Assembly (NCBI GenBank): GCA_903906425.1
Contig: CAIVKH010000137.1
Coordinates: 30,813-94,812 of the forward strand
Source: an uncultured bacterium
GTDB lineage: Bacteria; Verrucomicrobiota; Kiritimatiellia; CAIVKH01
DNA: 64,000 nt
Direction of reading: 5' to 3'
The position numbers were made by a program, and so were the translations under genes. The notes under the pieces were generated by a model, which made no database searches, was not told where the DNA came from, and worked only from the letters and a program-made list of their open reading frames with translations. Numbering within the stretch: position 1 is the first letter of the stretch; each line of letters begins with the position of its first letter. Positions 27,993 to 36,222 of the stretch are shown one piece after another.

Positions 27993-28071
27993 TTCCAATG
28001 ATTGGAAGTTTGCGTGGCGATCATTTCCAATGATTGGAAGTTTGCGGGCCGGCCTTTTCCAATGATTGGAA
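27993..28071. repeat. Palindrome array 9 (3 perfect copies, all G centre)
   Basis: Copies start at 27993, 28025 and 28057, exactly 32 bp apart, each followed by GTTTGC. It lies between convergent stops (8 and 31 nt). This is the only array with three identical copies in one polarity. Confidence 0.95.
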
Positions 28072-28102
28072 GTTTGCCGCAACTGAAATCACGATGCGCC
28101 CA

Positions 28103-29797
28103 TCACGGCGCGGCGGAGCCGCGTAGTTTTTCTTTGCGGGCGCGGAGGGCTTCGCGGATGTGGCCGACTTCGGGGCCGCCAAAGGCGAAGGCGGCGGCGA
28201 AGTAGGCGGCGGCGCCGGCGGCGATGGCGCCGAAGACGGTGATGAGGCCGGAAATCTTTTCCTCAATGCCGGCGGCGTGGCGGTGCAGGAAGTGCGACGG
28301 GGTGTGCGCGAGGAGATTTTGCACGTGCGAGCCGAAGTTGATTTTTGCCAGCACGAAAAGCGCGGCGTGGTCCGCGAACCATACGACGAGGCCCATCAGG
28401 AGCGCGCAGGCCAGCGAGCGGGCGGCGCTGCGAAAGATGTCGCGCCAGCCGGGCGAGCCGATGAGTTTGTGAATGCCGCGGCCCAGCGTGATGCCGTTGA
28501 AGGCTTCGGAGATGACCGCGGCGACGGCGAGGCTGGCGGCTTTCAGGTCGCGCGGAAAGGTGAGGGTGAAAAGGATGTTCAGGCCGAAGTTGAGGCCGAC
28601 GCTGACCAGGCCGATGCGGTAGGGCGTGCGCGTGTTGTGCATCGCGTAGAAGGCGGGGACGAAGACTTTGGCGAGGCCGAAGACGAGCAGGCCGGGGGCG
28701 TAGCAGCGCACGACGAGCGCGGTGCGCGCGAGGGATTCGTCACCGAAGTGGCCGCCGTGCAGAAGCAGCCGCGTGATCGGTTCGGCGAGCACAAAGAGGC
28801 CGATGGATGCGGGCGTCATCACGAACATGAGCGTCTTGAGCGCGTGGTTCAGCGTGTCCGTGATCTTGGAATGTTCTCCGTCGGCAGCGTGGCCGGAGAA
28901 GACGGGAAGCAGCACGGTGCTCATCGCGGTGGCAAGGATGCCTTGCGGGAAATAGAGCAGGCGCTCGGCGAAGTAGAGCGCGGCGGGCGCCCACGGCGTG
29001 GCCCAGCGCGCAATGACGCCGTTGATCATCATGTTGATCTGCGAGACGGACAGGCCGAGCGCGGTCGGGCCCATCAGCTTCAGGAACTTCGTCACGCGTT
29101 CGTCCTTGGTGTCCCACGCGAGGCCGGGGCGGTAGCCGACTTTGAGCATCGTCGGAATTTGCGCGGCGAGCTGGACGATACCGGCGAAAAATATTCCCCA
29201 GGCGACGCCGAAGATCTGCTCGTTCATCGTCGAGCCGAGACGCGGGCAGACGAAAAGTACGAAGCAAATCCAGGTGATGTTCAGCAGCGTCGGCGTGAAG
29301 GCGGGCAGGGAAAAACGGTGGAACGAATTCAGGATGCCCTGCGAGAGCGCAGTCAGGCAGATGAAAAGCATGTAGGGCAGCATGATTCGCGCGAGCGGAA
29401 GGACCATTGGCGCGTGCTCGACGAGATTGGGGAAGCACAGCAGCAGCGTGCAGCCGAGCATGCCGAGAAATACGAGCGCGAGCAGGACCGCGCCGAGCAG
29501 CGTGATGACTTTTCGCGCAACAAGCCACGCCTCCGCCTCGCCCTGCTTCTTGCGCGTGTCCATGAAAACCGGGATGAACGCGGACGACAGCGCGCCTTCG
29601 CCAAACAGCGCGCGAAACATGTTCGGAATACGGAAGGCGACGACAAAGTCCGACATCGCCGGCGAGGTGCCGAAGGCAAAGGCGGTCAGCGTTTCGCGGA
29701 TCAAGCCGAGCATGCGGCTCAGCAGCGTGAAGCTGCCGACCTTGAACGCGGATCGTATGACTCGGGATTTTTCCACAACGGTCCGCGAAACTTGCAC
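28103..29797 (-). CDS. murJ: Lipid II flippase MurJ
   Basis: Flips lipid II across the inner membrane for peptidoglycan synthesis. 564 residues with about 14 membrane segments; GTG start at 29797. The N-terminus (SRMLGLIRETLTAFAFG) and FRIPNMFRALFGEGALSSAFIPVF are the family signature. Length is slightly above the E. coli protein (511), with an extended C-terminus. The gene is monocistronic or read from the acidic-protein gene, 121 nt upstream and separated by a hairpin. Confidence 0.93.
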   Translation of the reverse strand: MQVSRTVVEKSRVIRSAFKVGSFTLLSRMLGLIRETLTAFAFGTSPAMSDFVVAFRIPNMFRALFGEGALSSAFIPVFMDTRKKQGEAEAWLVARKVITLLGAVLLALVFLGMLGCTLLLCFPNLVEHAPMVLPLARIMLPYMLFICLTALSQGILNSFHRFSLPAFTPTLLNITWICFVLFVCPRLGSTMNEQIFGVAWGIFFAGIVQLAAQIPTMLKVGYRPGLAWDTKDERVTKFLKLMGPTALGLSVSQINMMINGVIARWATPWAPAALYFAERLLYFPQGILATAMSTVLLPVFSGHAADGEHSKITDTLNHALKTLMFVMTPASIGLFVLAEPITRLLLHGGHFGDESLARTALVVRCYAPGLLVFGLAKVFVPAFYAMHNTRTPYRIGLVSVGLNFGLNILFTLTFPRDLKAASLAVAAVISEAFNGITLGRGIHKLIGSPGWRDIFRSAARSLACALLMGLVVWFADHAALFVLAKINFGSHVQNLLAHTPSHFLHRHAAGIEEKISGLITVFGAIAAGAAAYFAAAFAFGGPEVGHIREALRARKEKLRGSAAP

Positions 29798-29873
29798 ATC
29801 GCCGCCGGCGAATCAAAGCCAGAACGCGATGCCGTCGCCGACCAGGCTGGCGGCAGCCACTGAAAATGAAAGA

Positions 29874-29894
29874 GGGCCGGATCAAATCCGGCCC
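29874..29894 (-). terminator. Hairpin after the acidic repeat gene
   Basis: Perfect 9-bp stem GGGCCGGAT/ATCCGGCCC with a 3-nt loop. In the minus direction it is followed by TCTTTCATTTTC, a weak T-rich tail. It sits 24 nt after the stop of the acidic gene, which has no palindrome array. Confidence 0.75.
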
Positions 29895-29918
29895 CCAGGC
29901 TAGACGCTGAATTGAAGC

Positions 29919-30545
29919 TCAATCTTCCGCGGGTTCGTTCTCCTCCGCCGGCGGATTGTCTTCGTTCATGTTGGTGTCGCTTTCGCTATCAGCGGGTTCG
30001 TCCACATTCGAGTTCTCGTCGGTGTTCGTGGGTTCATCCAGGCTCAGGTCTTCTTCGGTATCGGCGGCTTCGTCCACGTTCGTGTCTTCGTCAGGGTTTG
30101 CGGTCACGTCCACGTCCATCTCTTCCGTGGTGTCCGTGGGTTCATCCATGTTTGTGTCTTCGGCTGTGGCCGCTGTCGCATCCACGCTCATGTCTTCTTC
30201 GGTGTCAGTGGCCTCGTCCACATTTGTGTCTTCATCAGTATTGCCGTTCTCATCCATGTCCGAGTTCTCATTCGAACCGGTGTTCTCCGTTTCGATTTCA
30301 TCCGATGATGTTTGCTCCTCATCTTTCATGAGTGCAGCTTCCCTTTCTTCATCGGTGACAGCATCGCTCATCTGCTCTTCTTGCTGAACGACGGTGTCCT
30401 CCTGCTCATCTTGTGGAGACACCAACGCGTCTTCGTCATTTGCGATGGGCTGTTCGTCCATCGCGTTGTCGTCGGCAGCCGGGGTGTAGGTTGTCACGAA
30501 GCATCCCACCGCAACTGCTGCGAGCATCCACTTCCAATGCTTCAT
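29919..30545 (-). CDS. Secreted ultra-acidic protein with four 24-residue repeats
   Basis: 208 residues with a signal peptide (MKHWKWMLAAVAVGCFVTTYTPA) and a GGGAGA ribosome-binding site. The mature protein is dominated by D, E, T and N with almost no basic residues. Residues 105-200 are four in-register 24-residue units of the pattern EDTNVDEatDTEEDmsVD. No globular domain is visible. Cation (for example calcium) binding or an extended surface polymer are possible; both are inference. Flanked by dprA and murJ with its own 3' hairpin. Confidence 0.7.
   Translation of the reverse strand: MKHWKWMLAAVAVGCFVTTYTPAADDNAMDEQPIANDEDALVSPQDEQEDTVVQQEEQMSDAVTDEEREAALMKDEEQTSSDEIETENTGSNENSDMDENGNTDEDTNVDEATDTEEDMSVDATAATAEDTNMDEPTDTTEEMDVDVTANPDEDTNVDEAADTEEDLSLDEPTNTDENSNVDEPADSESDTNMNEDNPPAEENEPAED
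29946..30233. repeat. Four tandem 72-bp coding repeats
   Basis: 288 bp encoding residues 105-200 of the acidic protein, exactly four 24-codon units. Third-position differences between units suggest an old duplication rather than recent slippage. Confidence 0.8.
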
Positions 30546-30677
30546 CGCTATTCTCCCTTCGAACTTGCCGCCCGAATTTACGGGCTGAATTCCTCCTCCT
30601 CTCTGCGATGAATGGTACGCCCGATTGGCAACTTCGTCCAGCCTGCGGCGGCATCAGTCGGTGGATGATTGCGGCTG

Positions 30678-31811
30678 CTATTTGAGGTTGAAATCCTGCT
30701 TCAATCCTTCGACCAATTCGACAATCTTGCCCGGCAGGATTCGCACGACCCGCTTCATTTCAAGGCCGAGCAACAGCCCGCCAATTTCGTGCATTTTCAG
30801 CCCGCTGGTGCGGGCGAGCGAATCAACATCGAGCGGGTCTTTCCACAGCGCGCGGACGATGGTCTGCTCCTGCTCGTTCATCGGCACATCGGGACGAACC
30901 GGCAGTTCCCTTTGCGCCGTTTCCTTTTTGTCCGGAGGAATCAGGAATTCGAACTCCTGCAAAACGTCGTCAATATCCTCGATCAACCGCGCGCCGGTTT
31001 TGATGAGCTGATGACAACCGCGAGCAGATGGCGAATCAATCCGGCCCGGCACGGCGAAAACAATTCGTCCCTGCTCCGCGGCATTCGTCGCGGTGATGAT
31101 CGCGCCGCTGCCGAATCCGGCTTCGACGATAATGATACCCATCGAAAGTCCGCTGACCACGCGGTTGCGATACGGAAACGTGGTGCGGTCCGCTTCGCGA
31201 CCCATCGTGTATTCGCTGATCACCGCGCCCTGTTTTGAAATCGCATCGGCCAGTTCCTTGTTTTCCGGCGGATACAGCGTGTCGAGCGCAGAACCGAGCA
31301 CGGCAATCGTCCGTCCGCTGCCCTTCATCGCGCCCTTGTGTCCCGCCGTGTCAATGCCGCGGGCAAGTCCGCTCACAACGCAGAAGCCGACCTTCGCGAG
31401 CTGGTACGAAAGTTTGTCCGCGACGCTCAGCCCGTAGTGCGTCGCGTGCCGCGTGCCGACGATGCCGAGCGCGTGCTTGTCTTTTTTCTCCAGCGTGCCG
31501 CGGACATAAAGCGCGATCGGCGGATCGTAAATCGTCTTGAGCTGCTCGGGATATTCGTCTTCCTCGAACGTGATGATCCGCGCGTCATATTTCGCGGCCT
31601 TCTTTTCCTCGGCGACCGGATCAACCTCGCCGCGCTGCGCGATAATTTTTTTCGCGAGGTCCGCGCCGATGCCATCGGCCTGCCGCAATTCTCCTTCGCT
31701 TGCCGTGAACACCGCCTCCGGTTTGCCGAGCGCGGCGACGAGATTCCGCACGCGCACGGGACCGAGGTTGTCGATCATGTTCAGCGCGATGTATGCGTGG
31801 CGCCTATCCAT
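30678..31811 (-). CDS. dprA: DNA processing protein DprA
   Basis: Binds incoming single-stranded DNA and loads RecA during natural transformation. 377 residues: an N-terminal SAM/HhH-like region (NMIDNLGPVRVRNLVAALG), then the Rossmann-like core with GTRHATHYG, VSGLARGIDTAGHKGAM, YPPENKELADAI and SEYTMG, and a C-terminal winged-helix-like region. The start overlaps the end of the upstream gene by 8 bp (31804-31811), implying an operon. No palindrome array separates it from the acidic gene. Confidence 0.95.
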   Translation of the reverse strand: MDRRHAYIALNMIDNLGPVRVRNLVAALGKPEAVFTASEGELRQADGIGADLAKKIIAQRGEVDPVAEEKKAAKYDARIITFEEDEYPEQLKTIYDPPIALYVRGTLEKKDKHALGIVGTRHATHYGLSVADKLSYQLAKVGFCVVSGLARGIDTAGHKGAMKGSGRTIAVLGSALDTLYPPENKELADAISKQGAVISEYTMGREADRTTFPYRNRVVSGLSMGIIIVEAGFGSGAIITATNAAEQGRIVFAVPGRIDSPSARGCHQLIKTGARLIEDIDDVLQEFEFLIPPDKKETAQRELPVRPDVPMNEQEQTIVRALWKDPLDVDSLARTSGLKMHEIGGLLLGLEMKRVVRILPGKIVELVEGLKQDFNLK

Positions 31812-32448
31812 CTGAAGCCGGAGATTCGCGTTCGTCCACAGTCATTTGCGGTTTCTTTTTCCGCGGCTGCTTGCGGAAAAGATCGAGCTGCTCGTCGCGG
31901 AACAAATCATAATTTTTGACGATGCGCAGCAGTTGGAGCACGTCGGATTTTTCGTAGTCGTTCGAGATTTCGATCGAAACCGCCAACTCGCGGATCATCG
32001 TCGGAAAAAGAATCACGCCGTCCACGCCGCGCGCGCGGATCACTTCGAGCGCGTCCTTCCGCGGCTGCGGCGATGACGGCAAATCCGGCAGGCAGATGAT
32101 CTTTGCGACCGGCGCGTCGCCGACCAGCGGCTTCACGCTGTCCACCGCGGCCGCGCTGGCGAAGCGGAAAAGCTGTGGCGACAATTCCAGCGTCTGCGCC
32201 GTGAACCGCTCCGAATGCCAGCCGCGCACGCTCACGACCGCGCACGCAATTCCCGCAAGCTGGCGGCCCGTCCACAAAATTTCCGCCGGCACAGCCTGCT
32301 CCGTCTGCGCCGGCTTCACGATGATGAGATCGATCTCCTCGGAAGGCCGCTTGTTCCGCGCCATCACGATATATTTGTTCGCCTGCCGCGCAAAAAATCC
32401 GTGCGACTCGAAATATTCGCGTGCGATCTGTTCGTTCACCGCTGACAT
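31804..32448 (-). CDS. Unknown protein co-transcribed with dprA; possible nuclease-like fold
   Basis: 214 residues, cytosolic. No characterised family is recognised, though I recall similar uncharacterised PVC proteins. The N-terminus (EQIAREYFESHGFFARQANKYIV...EEIDLIIVKP) has the spacing of a PD-(D/E)XK-type core: helix, strand, acidic pair. It continues with AVVSVRGWHSERF. The C-terminus (YEKSDVLQLLRIVKNYDLF) is helical, followed by a basic tail. Overlap with dprA suggests a role in DNA uptake or processing. The nuclease suggestion is low confidence. Confidence 0.7.
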   Translation of the reverse strand: MSAVNEQIAREYFESHGFFARQANKYIVMARNKRPSEEIDLIIVKPAQTEQAVPAEILWTGRQLAGIACAVVSVRGWHSERFTAQTLELSPQLFRFASAAAVDSVKPLVGDAPVAKIICLPDLPSSPQPRKDALEVIRARGVDGVILFPTMIRELAVSIEISNDYEKSDVLQLLRIVKNYDLFRDEQLDLFRKQPRKKKPQMTVDERESPASDG

Positions 32449-32520
32449 GCTTCACGTCTCTTACAAAAAATGGCCGCCCCGACGAAGAACATTTTGCGCG
32501 CCCGAAACGCCGGTCGTGAC

Positions 32521-32567
32521 TTCCAATGATTGGAATTTTTCATGGCCGCAACTTCCAATCATTGGAA
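32521..32567. repeat. Palindrome array 10 (2 copies, G then C)
   Basis: Perfect copies start at 32521 and 32553, 32 bp apart, 13 nt past the aroB stop. Confidence 0.95.
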
Positions 32568-32580
32568 AAGACCGTGCGCG

Positions 32581-33669
32581 TCATCCGCGCATCGACTCCC
32601 AAGTCTGTCGCATCAGATCTTCCGGCGTTTCGCAGCCGAACTCGGCCTCGCCGATATTTCCGGCGAGGACAAATTTGAGTTTGCCGGCGACGCCTTTCTT
32701 GTCCACCGCCATCGCGCGGCGCAGTGGTTCCCAAGCGAGCTCCGGCGCGCCGACGGGCAGGCCGAATTTTTTCAGCAGCGCGACCAGACGGGTCGTTCCG
32801 GATACGGGAAAACTCTTCAGATTCTCGGAAATCCGCGCGGCATAAACCATGCCGATGGCGACGGCCTCGCCATGGAGAAAATGGCCGTAGCCGGAGACCG
32901 CCTCGACGGCGTGGCCCATCGTGTGGCCGAAATTCAGGATCGCGCGGAGGCCTTCCTCGCGCTCGTCCTTGCCGACGACCTCCGCCTTGATCTCGCAACT
33001 GCGCGCGACAATTTTCGCGAGCAGCGCGGGATCGCCGGCGAGAATCTGATCGGCGTTGCGTTCGAGCAGTTCGAAAAGTTCCGCGTCCCAGAACACGCCA
33101 TATTTCACGACCTCGGCCAGTCCCGCGACCAGTTCGCGGCGCGGCAGCGTCTTCAGCGTTTCGATGTCGCAGACGACGAGCGACGGCTGGTGAAATGCAC
33201 CGACGAGATTTTTTCCCTGCGGTAGATTGATTCCGGTCTTCCCGCCGACGGCGCTGTCCACCATCGAGAGCAGCGTCGTGGGAATTTGGATCAACTGGAT
33301 TCCGCGCAGAAACGACGCGGCGGCATAACCGGCAAGATCGCCGACGACCCCGCCGCCGAGCGCGACGACAAAAGATTTGCGGTCGAGGCCGCACGCGATG
33401 GCCGCGTCGTAAAGCCGGAAGAGCTGTTCGCCATTCTTCGAATTTTCGCCGGCGGGGATGACGGCCTGAGCCGCCGTCACGCCGAGTTTTGAAAGCGCGC
33501 TTGTGCACACGCCGGCATAAAGCGGGGCGACGGTCGTGTCGGTGACGACGAGGCATTTCTTGCCGCGGACGACCGGTTTGAACAATTCGTCGAGCCGCGC
33601 AAGCAGGCCCGTTCCGATATGAATTTCATACGAACGATCGCCGAGATGGACAGGAACCGTTGTGGTCAT
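32581..33669 (-). CDS. aroB: 3-dehydroquinate synthase
   Basis: Second step of the shikimate pathway, forming 3-dehydroquinate from DAHP with NAD and a divalent metal. ATG 33669 gives MTTTVPVHLGDRSYEIHIG, the usual N-terminus; the longer frame lacks support. Conserved segments: PAGENSKN, LGGGVVGDLAGYAAASFLRGI, PTTLLSMVDSAVGGKTGIN and NFGHTMGHAVEAVSGYGHFLHGEAVAIGM with metal-binding His residues. Length (362 aa) is normal. It is divergent from hisH. Confidence 0.95.
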   Translation of the reverse strand: MTTTVPVHLGDRSYEIHIGTGLLARLDELFKPVVRGKKCLVVTDTTVAPLYAGVCTSALSKLGVTAAQAVIPAGENSKNGEQLFRLYDAAIACGLDRKSFVVALGGGVVGDLAGYAAASFLRGIQLIQIPTTLLSMVDSAVGGKTGINLPQGKNLVGAFHQPSLVVCDIETLKTLPRRELVAGLAEVVKYGVFWDAELFELLERNADQILAGDPALLAKIVARSCEIKAEVVGKDEREEGLRAILNFGHTMGHAVEAVSGYGHFLHGEAVAIGMVYAARISENLKSFPVSGTTRLVALLKKFGLPVGAPELAWEPLRRAMAVDKKGVAGKLKFVLAGNIGEAEFGCETPEDLMRQTWESMRG

Positions 33670-33729
33670 ACGAAAAGAAGATGGCAGCGCGCGGCGCGGT
33701 GTCAACATCGGGCGCGGTTTTCTGCGACG

Positions 33730-33757
33730 TTGCACAGTGGCGGACTCGCGCTATTCT
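33730..33757 (+). promoter_or_regulatory. Probable promoter of hisHA
   Basis: TTGCAC (33730-33735), a 16-nt spacer and TATTCT (33752-33757). It lies in the 157-nt divergent region between aroB and hisH, 69 nt before the hisH start. Confidence 0.45.
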
Positions 33758-33826
33758 CCAATCGCAACGGATGATCTGCCTGCGGTCGGAATTTCCGGCG
33801 GGGGCGACGAATAAAAGGACAAACGC

Positions 33827-34456
33827 GTGATCGGAATTATTGACTACGGCATGGGTAATCTCGGCAGCGTCACGAATGCCTGCCAGTATCTGGAACTGCC
33901 TGCGAAAATTCTGGCGAATCCAGAACAGATGCCCGGCTGCGAGGCCGTCATTCTTCCCGGCGTCGGCGCGTTTGGCGATTGCATGAGCCACCTCGAAAGC
34001 CACGGCTTCGTCGGGCCGATAAAAAAATGGATCGCAGACGGGAAGCCGTTTTTCGGAATTTGCCTCGGCCTTCAAATGCTGTTCGAAGGCAGCGATGAAT
34101 CGCCCGGCGTCAAAGGCCTCGGCCTACTGCCCGGCCGCATCGTGAAGCTGCCGCCGTCAACCGGCCTCAAAATTCCGCAGATGGGATGGAACACCGTCGA
34201 GCAGGTCCAGAAAGAATGCCCGCTCTTCCACAACATTCCCAACGACGCATTTTTTTATTTCGTCCACTCCTTCTGCGCCGGCAACGAAGACCGCTCGTTC
34301 GTCGCGGGCGAAACCACGCATGGCCGCACCTACGCGTCGGTCGTCTGGCGCGACAACGTGATGGCCGTACAATTCCATCCGGAAAAAAGCCAGAAAGTCG
34401 GCTTGCGGATGTTCCGCAATTTTGCAGACTGGGCCTTCGAAAGGGTGAAAGCATGA
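33827..34456 (+). CDS. hisH: Imidazole glycerol phosphate synthase glutaminase subunit HisH
   Basis: Glutaminase that supplies ammonia to HisF in histidine synthesis. GTG start 33827 with AAAGGA 7 nt upstream. Nucleophile Cys79 lies in FGICLGLQML; the catalytic His/Glu are in VQFHPEKS near residue 185. Begins IDYGMGNLGSV as in the family. Length (209 aa) is normal. Overlaps hisA by ATGA; hisF is not in the window. Confidence 0.95.
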   Translation: MIGIIDYGMGNLGSVTNACQYLELPAKILANPEQMPGCEAVILPGVGAFGDCMSHLESHGFVGPIKKWIADGKPFFGICLGLQMLFEGSDESPGVKGLGLLPGRIVKLPPSTGLKIPQMGWNTVEQVQKECPLFHNIPNDAFFYFVHSFCAGNEDRSFVAGETTHGRTYASVVWRDNVMAVQFHPEKSQKVGLRMFRNFADWAFERVKA

Positions 34457-35190
34457 GCACATTCACAATCTTTCCGGCCATTGATCTCAAGGCCGGCAAA
34501 TGCGTCCGCCTGCTGCAAGGCCGCGCCGACGCCGAAACCGTTTATGGCGACGACCCGCCCGCGATGGCCCTCGCATTCGAGGAACAGGGCGCGAAGGCGC
34601 TCCACATCGTCGATCTCGACGGCGCGTTTTGCGGCCACTCTGCGCAGCACGAACTCGTCGGCCGCATCATTCAGGCCGTTGACCTTCCCGTGCAAATCGG
34701 CGGCGGCATCCGCACCGACAGCGAAATCGAGCGGATGCTTTCGCACGGCGCGGCCCGCGTAATCCTCGGCACGCGCGCCTGGGCCGAACCCGACGCGCTC
34801 GACCGCCTCGTCGGAATTTTCGGCGACAAACTCGCTGTCGGCATAGACGCCCGCGGCGGCCTCGTGCAAACCCACGGCTGGACCGAAACCACGAACGTCA
34901 CCGCCCTCGACCTCGCGCGCCGCGCCTCCGACATCGGCGTCCGCACGCTCATCGTCACCGACACTGCGACCGACGGCATGCTGCAAGGCACCAACGTCAA
35001 ATCCATCGGCGAAATTTGCGCCGCGGTGAAATGCAACGTCATCGCCAGCGGCGGCGTTTCGACGCCCGCCGACGTGAAGGCGCTGCGCGCGCTGAAGAAG
35101 ATAAATCTGATCGGCGCAATCGTCGGCAAGGCGCTCTACGACGGCGTCACGACGCTTGCCGAAATGAACGCCGCCGCCGCGGCCCGATGA
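34453..35190 (+). CDS. hisA: ProFAR isomerase HisA
   Basis: Isomerises ProFAR to PRFAR in histidine synthesis, a (beta/alpha)8 barrel. ATG 34453 overlaps the hisH stop. Catalytic Asp11 is in FPAIDLKAGKCVRL and the second Asp in TDTATDGML; phosphate-binding loops QIGGGIRTDSEIE and ASGGVSTPADV are present. 245 residues, normal. Translationally coupled to hisH. Confidence 0.95.
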   Translation: MSTFTIFPAIDLKAGKCVRLLQGRADAETVYGDDPPAMALAFEEQGAKALHIVDLDGAFCGHSAQHELVGRIIQAVDLPVQIGGGIRTDSEIERMLSHGAARVILGTRAWAEPDALDRLVGIFGDKLAVGIDARGGLVQTHGWTETTNVTALDLARRASDIGVRTLIVTDTATDGMLQGTNVKSIGEICAAVKCNVIASGGVSTPADVKALRALKKINLIGAIVGKALYDGVTTLAEMNAAAAAR

Positions 35191-35213
35191 ACTGATGAGC
35201 CGATGAAAAAAAC

Positions 35214-35324
35214 TTCCAATCATTGGAAAAAGCGCGGCCGCAAACTTCCAATGATTGGAAATTACGAAACGGAAAACTGCCAATGATTGGAAATCACGCA
35301 ACGGCATTTTGCCAATAATTGGAA
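35214..35324. repeat. Palindrome array 11 (4 copies, decaying)
   Basis: Copies start at 35214 (perfect, C), 35246 (perfect, G), 35278 (TGCCAATGATTGGAA) and 35310 (TGCCAATAATTGGAA). All three intervals are 32 bp. The last copy ends 4 nt before the SD of the hydrolase gene. The array starts 23 nt after hisA. Confidence 0.95.
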
Positions 35325-35338
35325 ACTTGGAGGAATTC

Positions 35339-36169
35339 ATGAATCGAAAAACCGCCCTGAAATTTGTCATCGTGGCCGCGGCGTTTTGCGGCGCGGCCCG
35401 CGCGGAAGAAACGTGGCCGGGGGAGAAAACCGATATGTGGCATGGATTCAAGCGGCACAACATCACGGTGGACGGCTGCAAGGCGTGGGTCGTCGAGCCG
35501 AAGCAGGCCGCGCCGGGAAATCCGTGGACCTGGTGCATGGAATTTCCGGACGCGTTCACGGACCGCACGGGCGTGCCGCAACTTCTCGAAAAGGGATTTC
35601 ATCACGTTCATATCAGCGTCGGCAACACGCACGGCTGCCCGGCCGCGGTGAAACATTTCGACGAGTTTTACAAGGTTCTTCAGGCCGGCGGGCTCGCGAA
35701 AAAAAGCACGCTGATTGGCATCAGCCGCGGTGGGCTGTATTGCTACAATTTCGCCGCGGCGTTTCCGGATCGCGTGCTTTGCATTTATGGCGATTCGCCG
35801 GTGTGCGATTTCAAAAGCTGGCCCGGCGGCAAGGGCAAAGGCAAGGGCAGCGCCGGCGACTGGACCGCGCTGATCAAGAATTACGGATTCAAGGACGAGG
35901 CCGAGGCGCTCGCCTACAAGAAGAATCCGGTTGATGAACTCGCGCCGATCGCTGCGGCGAAGATCGCGCTCGTTCACGTTGTGGGCGATGCGGACGACGT
36001 CGTGCCTTTCGCCGAAAATACCGCGATCATCGAGCAGCGCTTCAAGGAACTCGGCGGAAAAATTATTGTGATCCACAAGCCCGGCATCGGCCATCATCCG
36101 CACGGCCTCGATGATCCAAAGCCCGTCGTTGATTTTATTCTCGAACAAACCGGCAGCGCTTCGAAGTGA
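35339..36169 (+). CDS. Secreted alpha/beta-hydrolase (sugar-esterase-like)
   Basis: 276 residues. ATG 35339 follows GGAGG (35329-35333) and opens a signal peptide (RKTALKFVIVAAAFCGAARA). Nucleophile Ser129 in GISRGG; probable acid in VGDADDVVPF and catalytic His in GIGHHPHG. Related proteins in PVC bacteria are annotated as alpha/beta-hydrolase family and sit in sugar-degradation loci. The substrate is unknown. The next gene begins 53 nt on, probably in the same operon. Its SD lies just past palindrome array 11. Confidence 0.75.
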   Translation: MNRKTALKFVIVAAAFCGAARAEETWPGEKTDMWHGFKRHNITVDGCKAWVVEPKQAAPGNPWTWCMEFPDAFTDRTGVPQLLEKGFHHVHISVGNTHGCPAAVKHFDEFYKVLQAGGLAKKSTLIGISRGGLYCYNFAAAFPDRVLCIYGDSPVCDFKSWPGGKGKGKGSAGDWTALIKNYGFKDEAEALAYKKNPVDELAPIAAAKIALVHVVGDADDVVPFAENTAIIEQRFKELGGKIIVIHKPGIGHHPHGLDDPKPVVDFILEQTGSASK

Positions 36170-36222
36170 GGCGCGCCGGTTTCTGGCGAATAGTTGGCGG
36201 CCATGGACAACAGGAGACGCGA

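Noticed and set aside
28160..29863. 567-codon plus-strand frame opposite murJ
   Set aside because: Antisense shadow of a conserved membrane protein, with charged low-complexity translation.
1862..35324. Palindrome arrays considered as CRISPR arrays
   Set aside because: Repeats are only 15 bp, arrays have at most four copies, the 17-nt spacers resemble each other, and there are no cas genes.
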